Shown here in pieces: positions 1 to 8,900 of a stretch of DNA of 23,495 nt (the stretch's first letter is position 1; each line of letters opens with the position of its first letter). The stretch comes from DATCJU01 sp036562635. Lineage in GTDB: Bacteria; Actinomycetota; Actinomycetes; Mycobacteriales; Pseudonocardiaceae. Position numbers and translations under genes: made by a program. Under the pieces are notes generated by a model that saw only the letters and a program-made list of their open reading frames with translations, was not told where the DNA came from and searched no databases. The stretch is taken from positions 1-23,495 of the forward strand of contig DATCJU010000076.1 of NCBI GenBank assembly GCA_036562635.1, in the 5' to 3' direction.

Positions 1-168
1 CTGCTGCACGCCCCCACGGTGTCCGACGGGTTCGCCGCGTTGTGGGAGCGGGGCCGCCTGGACCTCACCGTGGAGGCCCTGGTGATCGACCCGCGGTTCG
101 CCGGGCTGTTCACCGAGGAGGAGCTCGAGGTCGCGCGGCGGCGGCTGGAGCAGTTCGGCTACGCCTGA
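1..168 (+). CDS. C-terminal fragment of an unidentified protein
   Basis: Frame 1 is open from the window edge to TGA at 166-168, giving the last 55 residues of a protein whose start lies outside the window. The tail is rich in acidic and arginine residues and looks helical, with an EEELEVARRRLEQ stretch about 15 residues from the end. I do not recognise the family and assign no function. Coding status is supported by strong G/C third positions and by the near-perfect hairpin terminator 17 bases after the stop. Confidence 0.6.
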   Translation: MLHAPTVSDGFAALWERGRLDLTVEALVIDPRFAGLFTEEELEVARRRLEQFGYA

Positions 169-185
169 TCCACGTAAGACCGGGT

Positions 186-239
186 GTGGCACAGGGTGGG
201 CCGGGCACCAGCCCCGGTGCCCGGCCCACCCTGTGCCAC
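186..239 (+). terminator. Long perfect hairpin terminator
   Basis: Two 24-base arms (186-209 and 216-239) are perfectly complementary around a 6-base loop AGCCCC. No T-tract follows, as is common in GC-rich actinomycetes. It lies 17 bases after the stop of the upstream partial gene and 81 bases before the alcohol dehydrogenase start, so it most likely ends transcription of the first gene and insulates the second. Confidence 0.75.
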
Positions 240-320
240 CGAGCCCGCAGGGACCCGATGGAGCGGTGGTGTGGGGTCGCCCGGCAGGATGGGAGCGGTT
301 ACCGAGAGCGAGGAGGCGGG

Positions 321-1358
321 ATGCTGGCCGCGGTGATCCACGGGCCCGGGGACTTCCGGGTGGAGCAGGTTCCCGACCCGCGCGTGGTGGAGCCCACCGA
401 CGCCGTGGTGCGGGTGGTGCTCAGCTGCGTGTGCGGCAGCGACCTGTGGGCGTGGCGCGGCGTTGCGGCCCGCGAGCCCGGGCAGCGCATCGGGCACGAG
501 TTCCTCGGCGTGGTCGACCAGGTCGGGTCCGAGGTGCGCACGGTGCGACCGGGGCAGCTCGTGGTGGCCCCGTTCGTGTGGTCCGACGGCAGCTGCGAGT
601 ACTGCGCGCGCGGCCTGCACACCTCCTGCCCGGCCGGTGGGTTCTGGGGCCAGGTCGGCGCCGACGGCGGGCAGGGCGAGGCGGTCCGGGTGCCGCTGGC
701 CGACGGCACCCTGGTCCCGCTGCCGGAGGACGTCGACCCGGAGCTGCTGCCCGCGGTGCTGACCCTCTCGGACGTGATGGCCACCGGGCACCACGCGGCC
801 CGGATGGCCGGTGTACGTCCCGGTGCCACGGTGGCGGTGGTCGGGGACGGTGCGGTCGGGCTGTGCGGGGTGCTGGCCAGCGCCCGCCTCGGCGCGGAGC
901 GGATCATCGCACTCAGCCGGAACCCCGCCCGGTCCGCGCTGGCCGAGCGTTTCGGCGCCACCGACGTGGTGCCCGAGCGCGGGGACGACGCGGTGACCGC
1001 GGTGCGCGAGCTGACCGGGGGACGCGGGGTGGACTGCGCACTGGAGTGCGTGGGCACCGACCAGGCCATGTCCACCGCGATCGGGGTGACGGCCGACGGA
1101 GGCCAGGTCGGGTTCGTCGGGATACCGCACGAGGTGACCTCGGTGGACGTGCGGCAGATGTTCTCCCGCAACCTCGGACTGCGTGGCGGGATCGCCCCGG
1201 CCCGGGCCTACCTGCCCGAACTGCTCGACGACGTGCTCGCCGGGCGGCTGGACCCCGGTCCGGTCTTCGACCGCACCTACTCGCTGGCCGAGCTGCCGCA
1301 GGCCTACCGCGACATGGACGAACGCCGCACCATCAAGGCCCTGCTGCGTGTCGGCTGA
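321..1358 (+). CDS. Zinc-dependent alcohol dehydrogenase (MDR family)
   Basis: A 345-residue medium-chain dehydrogenase/reductase, expected to oxidise an alcohol or reduce an aldehyde with NAD(P). The catalytic-zinc region shows Cys38 in CVCGSD and His59-Glu60 in GHEFLG. The structural-zinc lobe has Cys92, Cys95 and Cys103, but the usual first cysteine of the four is not evident (SDGSC). The dinucleotide fold is marked by VVGDGAVGL (about 173-181), and the C-terminus carries the usual AYRDMDERRTIKALLR ending. The ATG at 321 is chosen because AGGAGG at 311-316 precedes it and the N-terminus MLAAVIHGPGDFRVE is that of the family; the open frame upstream is spurious. It appears monocistronic. 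The exact substrate cannot be read from sequence. Confidence 0.93.
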   Translation: MLAAVIHGPGDFRVEQVPDPRVVEPTDAVVRVVLSCVCGSDLWAWRGVAAREPGQRIGHEFLGVVDQVGSEVRTVRPGQLVVAPFVWSDGSCEYCARGLHTSCPAGGFWGQVGADGGQGEAVRVPLADGTLVPLPEDVDPELLPAVLTLSDVMATGHHAARMAGVRPGATVAVVGDGAVGLCGVLASARLGAERIIALSRNPARSALAERFGATDVVPERGDDAVTAVRELTGGRGVDCALECVGTDQAMSTAIGVTADGGQVGFVGIPHEVTSVDVRQMFSRNLGLRGGIAPARAYLPELLDDVLAGRLDPGPVFDRTYSLAELPQAYRDMDERRTIKALLRVG

Positions 1359-1379
1359 GCCCACCCGCCCGCCGGCCCC

Positions 1380-1973
1380 TCACCCGCGGGGACGGTGACG
1401 GACCACGTGGTCGACCAGGCCGTACTCGCGTGCCTCCTCGGCGGAGAACCGGCGCTCGGTTTCGGCGTCGGCCAGGATGCGCTCGACCGGTTGACCGGTG
1501 CGGGCGGCGGTGAGCTCGGCCATCTGCCGTCGCATCTGGTCGAGCACCTCGGCCTGGACGGCGATCTCCGAGGCCGTGCCACCCACGGCCGCCTCGGGCA
1601 GGCGCAGCACGATGCGTGCGTTCGGCAGGGCGTGACGCTTGCCCGGGGTGCCCGCGCACAGCAGGAACTGGGCGGTGGAGGCGACGACCCCCATGGCCCA
1701 GGTGGACACGTCGGCCTCCACCAGCTGCATGGCGTCGTGCACGGCCATTCCCGCGGTCAACGGCCCGCCCGGTGAGTTGAGATAGAGGTTGATGTCACGT
1801 TCCGGGGCCTCGGCGTCCAGCATCAGCAGGTGCGTCACCACCCGCCGGGCCGCCGCGTCGTCGAGCTCGGAGTCGATCAGGACGATCCGTCTGGCGAGCA
1901 GCCGTTCGTACACCAGCTCGTTCAGGTTCGGTCCCACATCGTCCCGTGGCGTACCGCTCGGCACGTCCGGCAT
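1380..1973 (-). CDS. ClpP-family protein with altered catalytic triad
   Basis: A 197-residue protein with the ClpP fold: NLYLNSPGG (about 62-70), the helix AGMAVHDAMQ, and LPNAR (116-120). ClpP normally forms a tetradecameric serine protease used by Clp ATPases. Here Ser99 is retained (VVASTAQF), but 25 residues later, where ClpP has the catalytic His of the MIHQP motif, this protein has Arg124 (IVLRLP). By ungapped alignment the catalytic Asp is replaced by Glu173 (TERRF). It is thus probably inactive or non-canonical, like the ClpR subunits of cyanobacteria and plastids; that function is inference. The ATG is preceded by a GGGAGGGAGG-type ribosome site. It converges with the alcohol dehydrogenase, 21 bases apart. 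Confidence 0.88.
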   Translation of the reverse strand: MPDVPSGTPRDDVGPNLNELVYERLLARRIVLIDSELDDAAARRVVTHLLMLDAEAPERDINLYLNSPGGPLTAGMAVHDAMQLVEADVSTWAMGVVASTAQFLLCAGTPGKRHALPNARIVLRLPEAAVGGTASEIAVQAEVLDQMRRQMAELTAARTGQPVERILADAETERRFSAEEAREYGLVDHVVRHRPRG

Positions 1974-2216
1974 CGCGCCCGCCTCCCTCCCGGCCGGCGG
2001 TCCGTGTCCTCGACCCTAGCCGGGCCACGGTCCACGGTCATCCGGGGCGTGGGGAACACGGCCCGGGTAATGCCCGGAACGGGTGGATGTCCGCCACCGG
2101 ACTCGGGGGAACACATGGCACGGGGTGTGGTGTTCGTTGCTCGGAGACCGCCCGATCGGTCCTGATTCGTTGCGCCATCCGGCTGGGGAGTCACAGTCAG
2201 GTGATTCCGGGACGCC

Positions 2217-3959
2217 GTGATCGCTTCAATGGACCCCGTGTGGTTCGCTGAGTCCGACCTGAGGGCGCTGGCGGGGCCGCGGTCCTTCGCCCGGGGTGCC
2301 CGCTACGTCGGCGCCGTGGAGAGCGTGGACGAGTCGCCGGACGGCGTGATCGCGATGGTGCACGGCACCGGTACCTACGTCGTCCGGCTCCGCCGGGGGC
2401 GGAACGGCCTGGAGGGCCGGTGCACCTGCCCGCACGGCTCCAACGGGTTCTTCTGCAAGCACTGCGTCGCGGTCGGGCTCGTCGTACTCGCCCGCGACGG
2501 CGCGGAGGACGACGGTCGGACCGAGGTGGACGTCCACGGCTACCTGTGCTCGCTGGACGCCGCCACGCTCGTCGAACTGCTCTACCGGCAGGCCTGGGAG
2601 GACCCCGCCCTCTACCGGAGGCTGGCGCTGCGTGCCGCCGGGGCCGCGGGACGGTTCGACCCCGCGACGCTCCGTCGGCAGATCGACGTCGGACTGCGGT
2701 ACCGGGGCGGAGCGGACCACCAGGACGGTTCCTACGCGGACCGGGCGCACGACGTGCTGGAGGTGCTGGAGGAACTCGTCGACGGCGACCACGTGGCCCA
2801 GGCCGCACCCCTGGTGCGCCGTTCCGCGGAACGGATCACGGAGGCACTGCGGGAGGCTCCCGATCCCACGGGGGCGGTCCGGGAGGCCGCCGAGCGGGCG
2901 ATGACGCTCTACGCCAAGGCGTGCGCGCGTCACGTCCCCGATCCGCACGAGCTGGCGGACTGGCTGTTGGACCAGGCACTTCGCGCCCCGGAGCGGTTGT
3001 CGGTCCGGGTCGCCGAGTTCGCCGGAGCCCTGGGCGCGGACGGGGTCACCTCTCTCCGCGAGCAGGTGGAGGAGCTGTGGACCGAGCTGCCGTCCGACGG
3101 TGGTGGCCTGGCCGGCGGCGGCGACGGGACCCGCCGCGCGGTGCTGCAGCGGTTGCTCGAACAGCTCGCCGAACTCGACGGGGACGTCGACACACTCGTC
3201 GCGGTGCACGCCGAGGCACTGCCGGCTGTTGACGCCTACCTGAACATCGTCACGTTGCTGCGGGACGCCGGTCGTCTCGACGAGGCCATCGAGTGGGCCC
3301 GCCGCGGTGTGGAGCACCACCGGGTGCGGGTGGCGGCACCGCTGATCGAGTTCCTGGTGGACGCCTACCTGGAGGCCGGCCACGTCCGGAACGCGCTCGC
3401 CCTGCGGTGGCGGGCGTTCGAGCAGGCACCCCACCAGGACACCTACCGGGACCTGCGGGAGCTCGCCGAGTCCCTCGGCGTGTGGGAGGGCCTGCGGGAG
3501 CGGGCGCTGGAGGTGCTGCACCGGACCCCCGGCGGGGGTTTCCGTGGTGCGGACCAGCTGGTGCACGTGTTGCTGTCCGAGGAGGACCCCGACGGGGCGT
3601 GGGCGGCCGCCGAGCAGCACGGCTGCACCAGCGCCACCTGGCTCAGCCTGGCCCAGCGGACCAGGACCACCCACCCGGTCAAGGCCGTTCCGGTGTACCA
3701 GCGCCTGATCGAGGAGAACGTGGGACGCGCCGGTCGGGAGGCCTACCGCACCGCGGCCGACCTGTTGGGGCAGCTCGGCGAGGCCTACCAGTACACCGAC
3801 GACCCCGAGGGGTTCGTCTCCTACGTTGCGGACCTGCGGGTGCGGCACCGTCATCGCCAGGCCTTCCTGGACGAGCTCGACGCGGCGGGCATCCCCGGGG
3901 CCCAGGGGGAACCGCCCGCCCGGAGCGTGTCGGGAATGGCCGTCGGGTGGCCGCGGTGA
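2217..3959 (+). CDS. SWIM zinc-finger protein, helical repeat C-terminus
   Basis: A 580-residue protein. Residues 69-82 contain a SWIM-type zinc finger, CxC...CxH (Cys69, Cys71, Cys80, His82, sequence CTCPHGSNGFFCKHC), a nucleic-acid or protein binding module. The remainder is leucine/alanine-rich and helical. Segments such as AIEWARRGVEHHRV and HVRNALALRWRAFEQAP resemble tandem helical hairpins (TPR-like). No catalytic motif was seen. The start is uncertain: GTG 2217 with a weak GGGA upstream, or ATG at 2229. The 243-bp gap to the divergent ClpP-like gene presumably holds both promoters. The family is known in actinobacteria, but its role is poorly defined. Confidence 0.88.
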   Translation: MIASMDPVWFAESDLRALAGPRSFARGARYVGAVESVDESPDGVIAMVHGTGTYVVRLRRGRNGLEGRCTCPHGSNGFFCKHCVAVGLVVLARDGAEDDGRTEVDVHGYLCSLDAATLVELLYRQAWEDPALYRRLALRAAGAAGRFDPATLRRQIDVGLRYRGGADHQDGSYADRAHDVLEVLEELVDGDHVAQAAPLVRRSAERITEALREAPDPTGAVREAAERAMTLYAKACARHVPDPHELADWLLDQALRAPERLSVRVAEFAGALGADGVTSLREQVEELWTELPSDGGGLAGGGDGTRRAVLQRLLEQLAELDGDVDTLVAVHAEALPAVDAYLNIVTLLRDAGRLDEAIEWARRGVEHHRVRVAAPLIEFLVDAYLEAGHVRNALALRWRAFEQAPHQDTYRDLRELAESLGVWEGLRERALEVLHRTPGGGFRGADQLVHVLLSEEDPDGAWAAAEQHGCTSATWLSLAQRTRTTHPVKAVPVYQRLIEENVGRAGREAYRTAADLLGQLGEAYQYTDDPEGFVSYVADLRVRHRHRQAFLDELDAAGIPGAQGEPPARSVSGMAVGWPR

Positions 3960-3970
3960 CTGCGGTGGCC

Positions 3971-4051
3971 CGGTGACGGAAGGCTCACCCGATGGGTCCC
4001 GCTCCGCGGTGGAGCCGCGGGGCCCCGGCCGTGGAGCGGTGTCCGTCACCG
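3971..4051. terminator. Candidate bidirectional terminator
   Basis: Between the convergent SWIM gene and nrfD-like gene, CGGTGACGGA (3971-3980) is perfectly complementary to TCCGTCACCG (4042-4051). Inside is a smaller hairpin, GCTCC (4001-4005) with GGAGC (4011-4015). The right outer arm overlaps the stop of the minus-strand gene. The long outer loop makes the structure plausible but not certain. Confidence 0.4.
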
Positions 4052-5041
4052 TCGGCCGGGGGTGTTCCCCTGGCGTGCGGTGCCGCTCGCGTCGGTGGTG
4101 GTGCGGGCGGCGTCCCCGGCGCGCAGTCGTTCCCGCTGCGGCACCACCACGTACTTGGGGTCCCGGGTCGAGACCACCCCGGCCTCGAACACCCCGAACC
4201 GCAGGCACAGCCCGGCGGCCAGCAGGGCGGCACCGCCGAGCGCCGAGGCCAGTCGGCTCCGCCCGCCCAGCGCCGCCAGACCACCCCCGACGGCGGTGAG
4301 GACCCGCGCCACCCGTAGCAGACGCCCCGGCCTGCCCTGCCGGTACGGCTCGCCCACCAGGCCCAGCCCGCGTTCCAGGCGGGTGGCCGTGGCCAGTTCC
4401 AGCCCGGCTCCCAACACGGCCAGCCGCCGGGCCGGTCCCTGCTCGGCGGGCGGTGCGGCCAGCAGCGCCGCGCCGGCCCCACTGGCCATCGCGCTCCCGG
4501 CGAACAGGTAGGGCAGCTGCCGGTGTGCCTCGTGCCAGGCGGGCACGGCGGTGTCGGCCAGCAGCACGGCGGTGTAGGTGCACATGGCGGGGCCGAGCAC
4601 CCCGGCCACAGGACCGGTGATCCGACCCAGCCCGGCCAGCGGCGCCAGGCGGGGGAGACGCCGTGCCAGGGGAGCGAGGGCGGTCGCCGTGCTGAGCGCG
4701 GAGAACGGCGCGAGGATCCACGACCCCACCGACAGCGGGGACGTCGGTTTGATCACGCGCAGCATGTTGAGGAACCGTTCCGGGCGGCCCAGGTCGTGGA
4801 TCAGCGCCCCCACACTGACCAGGGCGCCTCCCGCGGCCGTCAGGTGCCCGGCCCGGGCCAGTCCGCGGCGGCCGGTCAGGTCGGCCAGCGCCGCCAGCGA
4901 CGCGGACGAGCCGGCCATCCCACCCAGGAACAGGTACAGCGGCACGTCCGGCACCTTCCAGGCGGGTTCCTTGAGGATGGGACGCCCGTAGTAGGACCGG
5001 AACTCCGCGGGCGGCACGACCGCCCGTTCCCCGCGCCTCAC
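4046..5041 (-). CDS. nrfD: NrfD-like membrane subunit of formate dehydrogenase
   Basis: A 331-residue polytopic membrane protein of the NrfD/PsrC family, expected to carry electrons from the FeS subunit to the quinone pool. Alternating hydrophobic segments run through most of the length (for example VPLYLFLGGMAGSSASLAAL, followed by GALIHDLGRPERFLNML, a family hallmark with His and Arg, and VGSWILAPFSALS). The C-terminus is hydrophilic (DPKYVVVPQRERLRAG). GTG 5041 is chosen because GGAGGTGA stands about 5 bases upstream and it lies 22 bases after the preceding gene. It is the last gene of the fdh operon and replaces the cytochrome b subunit of the E. coli FdnGHI enzyme. Confidence 0.9.
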   Translation of the reverse strand: MRRGERAVVPPAEFRSYYGRPILKEPAWKVPDVPLYLFLGGMAGSSASLAALADLTGRRGLARAGHLTAAGGALVSVGALIHDLGRPERFLNMLRVIKPTSPLSVGSWILAPFSALSTATALAPLARRLPRLAPLAGLGRITGPVAGVLGPAMCTYTAVLLADTAVPAWHEAHRQLPYLFAGSAMASGAGAALLAAPPAEQGPARRLAVLGAGLELATATRLERGLGLVGEPYRQGRPGRLLRVARVLTAVGGGLAALGGRSRLASALGGAALLAAGLCLRFGVFEAGVVSTRDPKYVVVPQRERLRAGDAARTTTDASGTARQGNTPGRR

Positions 5042-5063
5042 CCGATCACCTCCACCGCACGGT

Positions 5064-5984
5064 TCACCGCCGCCGACCCAGGAACGACAGGACAACACCC
5101 GCTGCCACCGTCAGGGCGGCCCGCGCGGCGTGCCGCCACATCGACCCGAGATCACGGGTGGTCACCACCGGGTCCGGAGGCAGCCCGTACACCTCGGGGT
5201 CGTCCAGCAGCAGGAAGAACGCGCCGTCACCACCGACACCGTCGTTCGGGTCGTGCCCGTACAACCGGGCCTCACCCACCCCGTGCTCGTGCAGCTCCGC
5301 CAGCCGGCGTGCGGCGCGTTCCCGCAGCTCGTCGAGGTTGCCGAACTGGATGGAGTCGGTCGGGCAGGCCTTGGCGCACGCCGGTTCCAGGCCGTCGCGC
5401 AGCCGGTCGTAACACAGGGTGCACTTGAAGGCGCGGCCGTCACCCTCCCGCCGGCCGATGACCCCGTAGGGGCAGGCGGGCACACAGTAGCCGCAGCCGT
5501 TGCAGATGTCCTCCTGCACCACGACGGTGCCGAACTCGGTGCGGAACAGCGACCCGGTGGGACAGACGTCCAGGCAGGCGGCGTGGGTGCAGTGCTTGCA
5601 CACGTCGCTGGCCATCAGCCAGCGCACACCCTCCGCGTCACCGGTCTCCTCCCCGTCACCGTCCCGGCCCGGCTGGTCGGGCGGGCCGACACCCGGCATG
5701 CCGAGATCCGTGGCCGGGCGTGCGGGCACCCGCTGCTCGACGAAGGCGACGTGCCGCCAGGTGTCGGCGCTCAGCTCCCCGGTGTTGTCGTAGGAGTACC
5801 CGAGCAGGGTCAGCCCGTCGTCGGGCACCCCGTTCCACTCCTTGCACGCCACCTCGCAGGCCTTGCAGCCGATGCAGATCGAGGTGTCGGTGAAGAACCC
5901 CACCCGCTCGGGATGGTCCGGGGCGTGGCCCGCGTCGCCCGCCGGGTCGGGAAGGGGCCCCCACAGGCTGCTGTCGGTCGTCAT
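5064..5984 (-). CDS. fdhB: Formate dehydrogenase iron-sulfur subunit
   Basis: A 306-residue ferredoxin-type electron transfer subunit. Sixteen cysteines in four groups (37/40/43/47, 129/132/137/141, 161/164/167/171, 188/191/203/207) predict four [4Fe-4S] clusters, including CIGCKACEVACKEWN and CNGCGYCVPACPYG. A C-terminal hydrophobic helix near 282-303 (ALTVAAGVVLSFL) followed by RRR looks like a membrane anchor, as in FdnH/FdoH. The ATG overlaps the stop of the large subunit by 4 bases (ATGA), so the two are translationally coupled, and GGGAGGCGCGGA precedes it. An Asp/Glu/Gly-rich insertion (about 100-118) separates the first two cluster motifs. Confidence 0.95.
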   Translation of the reverse strand: MTTDSSLWGPLPDPAGDAGHAPDHPERVGFFTDTSICIGCKACEVACKEWNGVPDDGLTLLGYSYDNTGELSADTWRHVAFVEQRVPARPATDLGMPGVGPPDQPGRDGDGEETGDAEGVRWLMASDVCKHCTHAACLDVCPTGSLFRTEFGTVVVQEDICNGCGYCVPACPYGVIGRREGDGRAFKCTLCYDRLRDGLEPACAKACPTDSIQFGNLDELRERAARRLAELHEHGVGEARLYGHDPNDGVGGDGAFFLLLDDPEVYGLPPDPVVTTRDLGSMWRHAARAALTVAAGVVLSFLGRRR

Positions 5985-8900
5985 TCCGCGCCTCCCGTCC
6001 CGGTCACCGCGGGACCGGTCCCGCCGTCCCGGATGCCCGCGCGGCGCCGGTAGTCGGCCAGGTGCTCCAGCACCGCCGGCCCGCGTGGCCGCCGCCCGGG
6101 CCGGATGTCGCAGGTCGCCGCCTTGCTGGCCTGGATGTGCACGTTCGGGTCGGTCACCACGGCGAGCAGCTCGTTCGCCCCGTCTCCCACGGACAGGCCG
6201 TTCGAGCCCCAGTGGTAGGGCAGTCCCACCTGGTGGACGACGCGGCCCCGCACCCGGAGCGGGCGCATCCGCTCGGTCACCAGGACACGTGCCTCGACCA
6301 CGGCACGGGCCGTGGTGATCGTCGCCCAGCCCAGGTGCTCCAGCCCTCGTTCGGCGGCCAGCTCGGGGGAGACCTCGCAGAAGAACTCGGGCTGCAGCTC
6401 CGACAGGTAGGGCAGGGTGCGGCTCATCCCACCCGCCGTGTGGTGCTCGGTGAGCCGGTAGGTGGTGAGTACGTAGGGGAAGACCTCGCTCCCCGGCTCC
6501 GACCCACTGGGGTGGTACCGGTTGTCCGGGTGCGGGTAGGTGTGCCGGGCCGGGTTGGCCCGCTGCCCGTACAGCGCGTTGTCGACGGGCGACTCGGCCG
6601 GCTCGTAGTGGGTGGGCAACGGACCGTCGACCAGCCCGACCGGGGCGAACAACCAGGCCTTGCCGTCGGACTGCATGACGAACGGGTCCGCTCCGCCCAG
6701 GGCGTGCTCGGCCCGCGCACCGGGCGGGGGCACGTAGTCCGGCGGCTTGTCCGGTTCGAAGTCCGGGACGTCCTCGCCGACCCACCGGCGCTGCTCGGTG
6801 TCCCACCAGACGTACCGTTTGCGTTCGCTCCACGGCCGGCCCTCCGGGTCCGCGGAGGCCCGGTTGTACAGGATGCGCCGGTTGGCCGGCCACGCCCATC
6901 CCCACTCCGGGGCCACCCAGCTCTGCTCGCTGCCGGGCCTGCGGTTGGCGGCGTGGTTGTGCTCGCCGGCGTAGACACCGCAGTAGATCCAGCAGCCGCA
7001 GGCGGTGGAGCCGTCGTCGCGCAGCTGCGTGTAGCTGGAGAGCGCCCCGTCCGGGCCGACCCCGCCGATCTCCCGCAGGACCGCCTCCGCGCTGGGCTCG
7101 TCGTACTCCCCCTCGGTGGGGTAGTCCCAGACCAGGTCGAGCAGGGGTCGGTCCCGCTCGTCGGTGGAGCCGGCGAGCTTCTCCCGGATGATGCGGCCCA
7201 GGTGGTAGTAGAACCACAGCTCGCTGCGCGCGTCCCCGGGCGGGTCGACCGCCTTGTGACGCCACTGCAACAGCCGCTGGGTGTTGGTGAAGCTGCCCTC
7301 CTTCTCCACGTGGGACGCCGCGGGCAGGAAGAACACCTCGGTGCCGATCTCCTCGGTGCGCAGCTCACCGGTCTCGATCTCCGGGCCGTTCTTCCAGAAG
7401 GTGGCGCTCTCGATGAGCTGCAGGTCCCGCACCACCAGCCACTCCAGGTTGGCCAGCCCCAGACGCTGCAGTTTGGCGTTCGCCGAGCCCACCGCCGGGT
7501 TCTCCCCGACCAGGAAGTACCCCTTGACCTTCCCGGCGATCTGGTCCAGCACGGTGCGGTAGTGGCCGTGGTCGCCGGTCAGGCGGGGCAGGTAGTCGAA
7601 GCAGAAGTCGTTCTCCGGGGTGGCCGCGTCGCCCCAGTAGGCCTTGAGCAGGCTGACCATGTAGGCGCGGATGTTGCCCCAGAACCCCGCCTTGCCGGAG
7701 TCGGCGGCCACGTAGGAGTCCAGGTCGGGGTGCTGGGCCGCGTGCGGCATCGGCAGGTAGCCCGGTAGGAGGTCGAACAGGGTCGGGATGTCGGTGGACC
7801 CCTGGATGCTGGCGTGCCCGCGCAGCGCCAGGATGCCCCCGCCGGGGCGGCCGATGTTGCCCAGCAGGGTCTGCAGGATCGCCGCGGCGCGGATGTACTG
7901 CACCCCCACCGTGTGCTGGGTCCAGCCCACCGAGTAGCAGAAGGCGGTGGTGCGGTCCCGGCCGGAGTTGGCGGTGATCGTCTCGGCGACCCGCAGGAAC
8001 AGGTCCTTCGGTATCCCGCACACCTGCTCCACCAGCTCGGGGGTGTACCGGGCGAAGTGCCGCTTGAGCACCTGGAACACGCACCGCGGGTGGGTCAGGG
8101 TGGGGTCGGTACGGGGTTTGGCGGCGACACTCGGCCCGCCGCTGCCGTACTGCTCCGCGCCGGCGGTCTCCCGGTGCCGACGCTCACCGCGTCGGGACCG
8201 TTCGCCGTCCTCGTCGCCGCTCGGCCGGTCCTCGTCCGCCGGGGTGTCCTCCTCGGTCTCGTACACCCAGCTGCTGGGGTCGTAGTGCCGGCCCTCGGGG
8301 TCGAACCCGGAGAACAGCCCGTCCAGGTTCTCGGTGTCCTGGAAGTCCTCGCGCAGGATGGCGGCGGCGTTGGTGTAGGCCACCACGTACTCGCGGAACT
8401 CCTTGCCGTGGGTGAGCACGTGGTTGATCAGTCCGCCCAGGAACGCGATGTCCGATCCGGCGCGCAGCGGTACGTGCAGGTCCGCCAGCGCACTGGTGCG
8501 GGTGAACCGCGGGTCGACGTGGATGATCGTGGCGCCGCGGTTCTTGGCCTCCACCACCCACTGGAACCCCACCGGGTGGCACTCGGCCATGTTGGACCCC
8601 TGGATGACGATGCAGTCCGCGTGCTGCAGGTCCTGCTGGAACGTCGTGGCACCGCCGCGACCGAAGGTGGCTCCCAGACCGGGAACCGTGGAGGAGTGTC
8701 AAATACGCGCCTGGTTCTCGATCTGCAACGCCCCCAAGGCGGTGTAGAGCTTCTTCATCAGGTAGTTCTCTTCGTTGTCCAGCGTGGCTCCGCCGAGACT
8801 GGCGATGCCCGTCGTCCGCCGGACCCGCATGCCGTCGACCGTGTCCTCCCAGGTGCGACGGCGGGTCTCGATGACCCGGTCCGCGATCATGTCCATCGCG

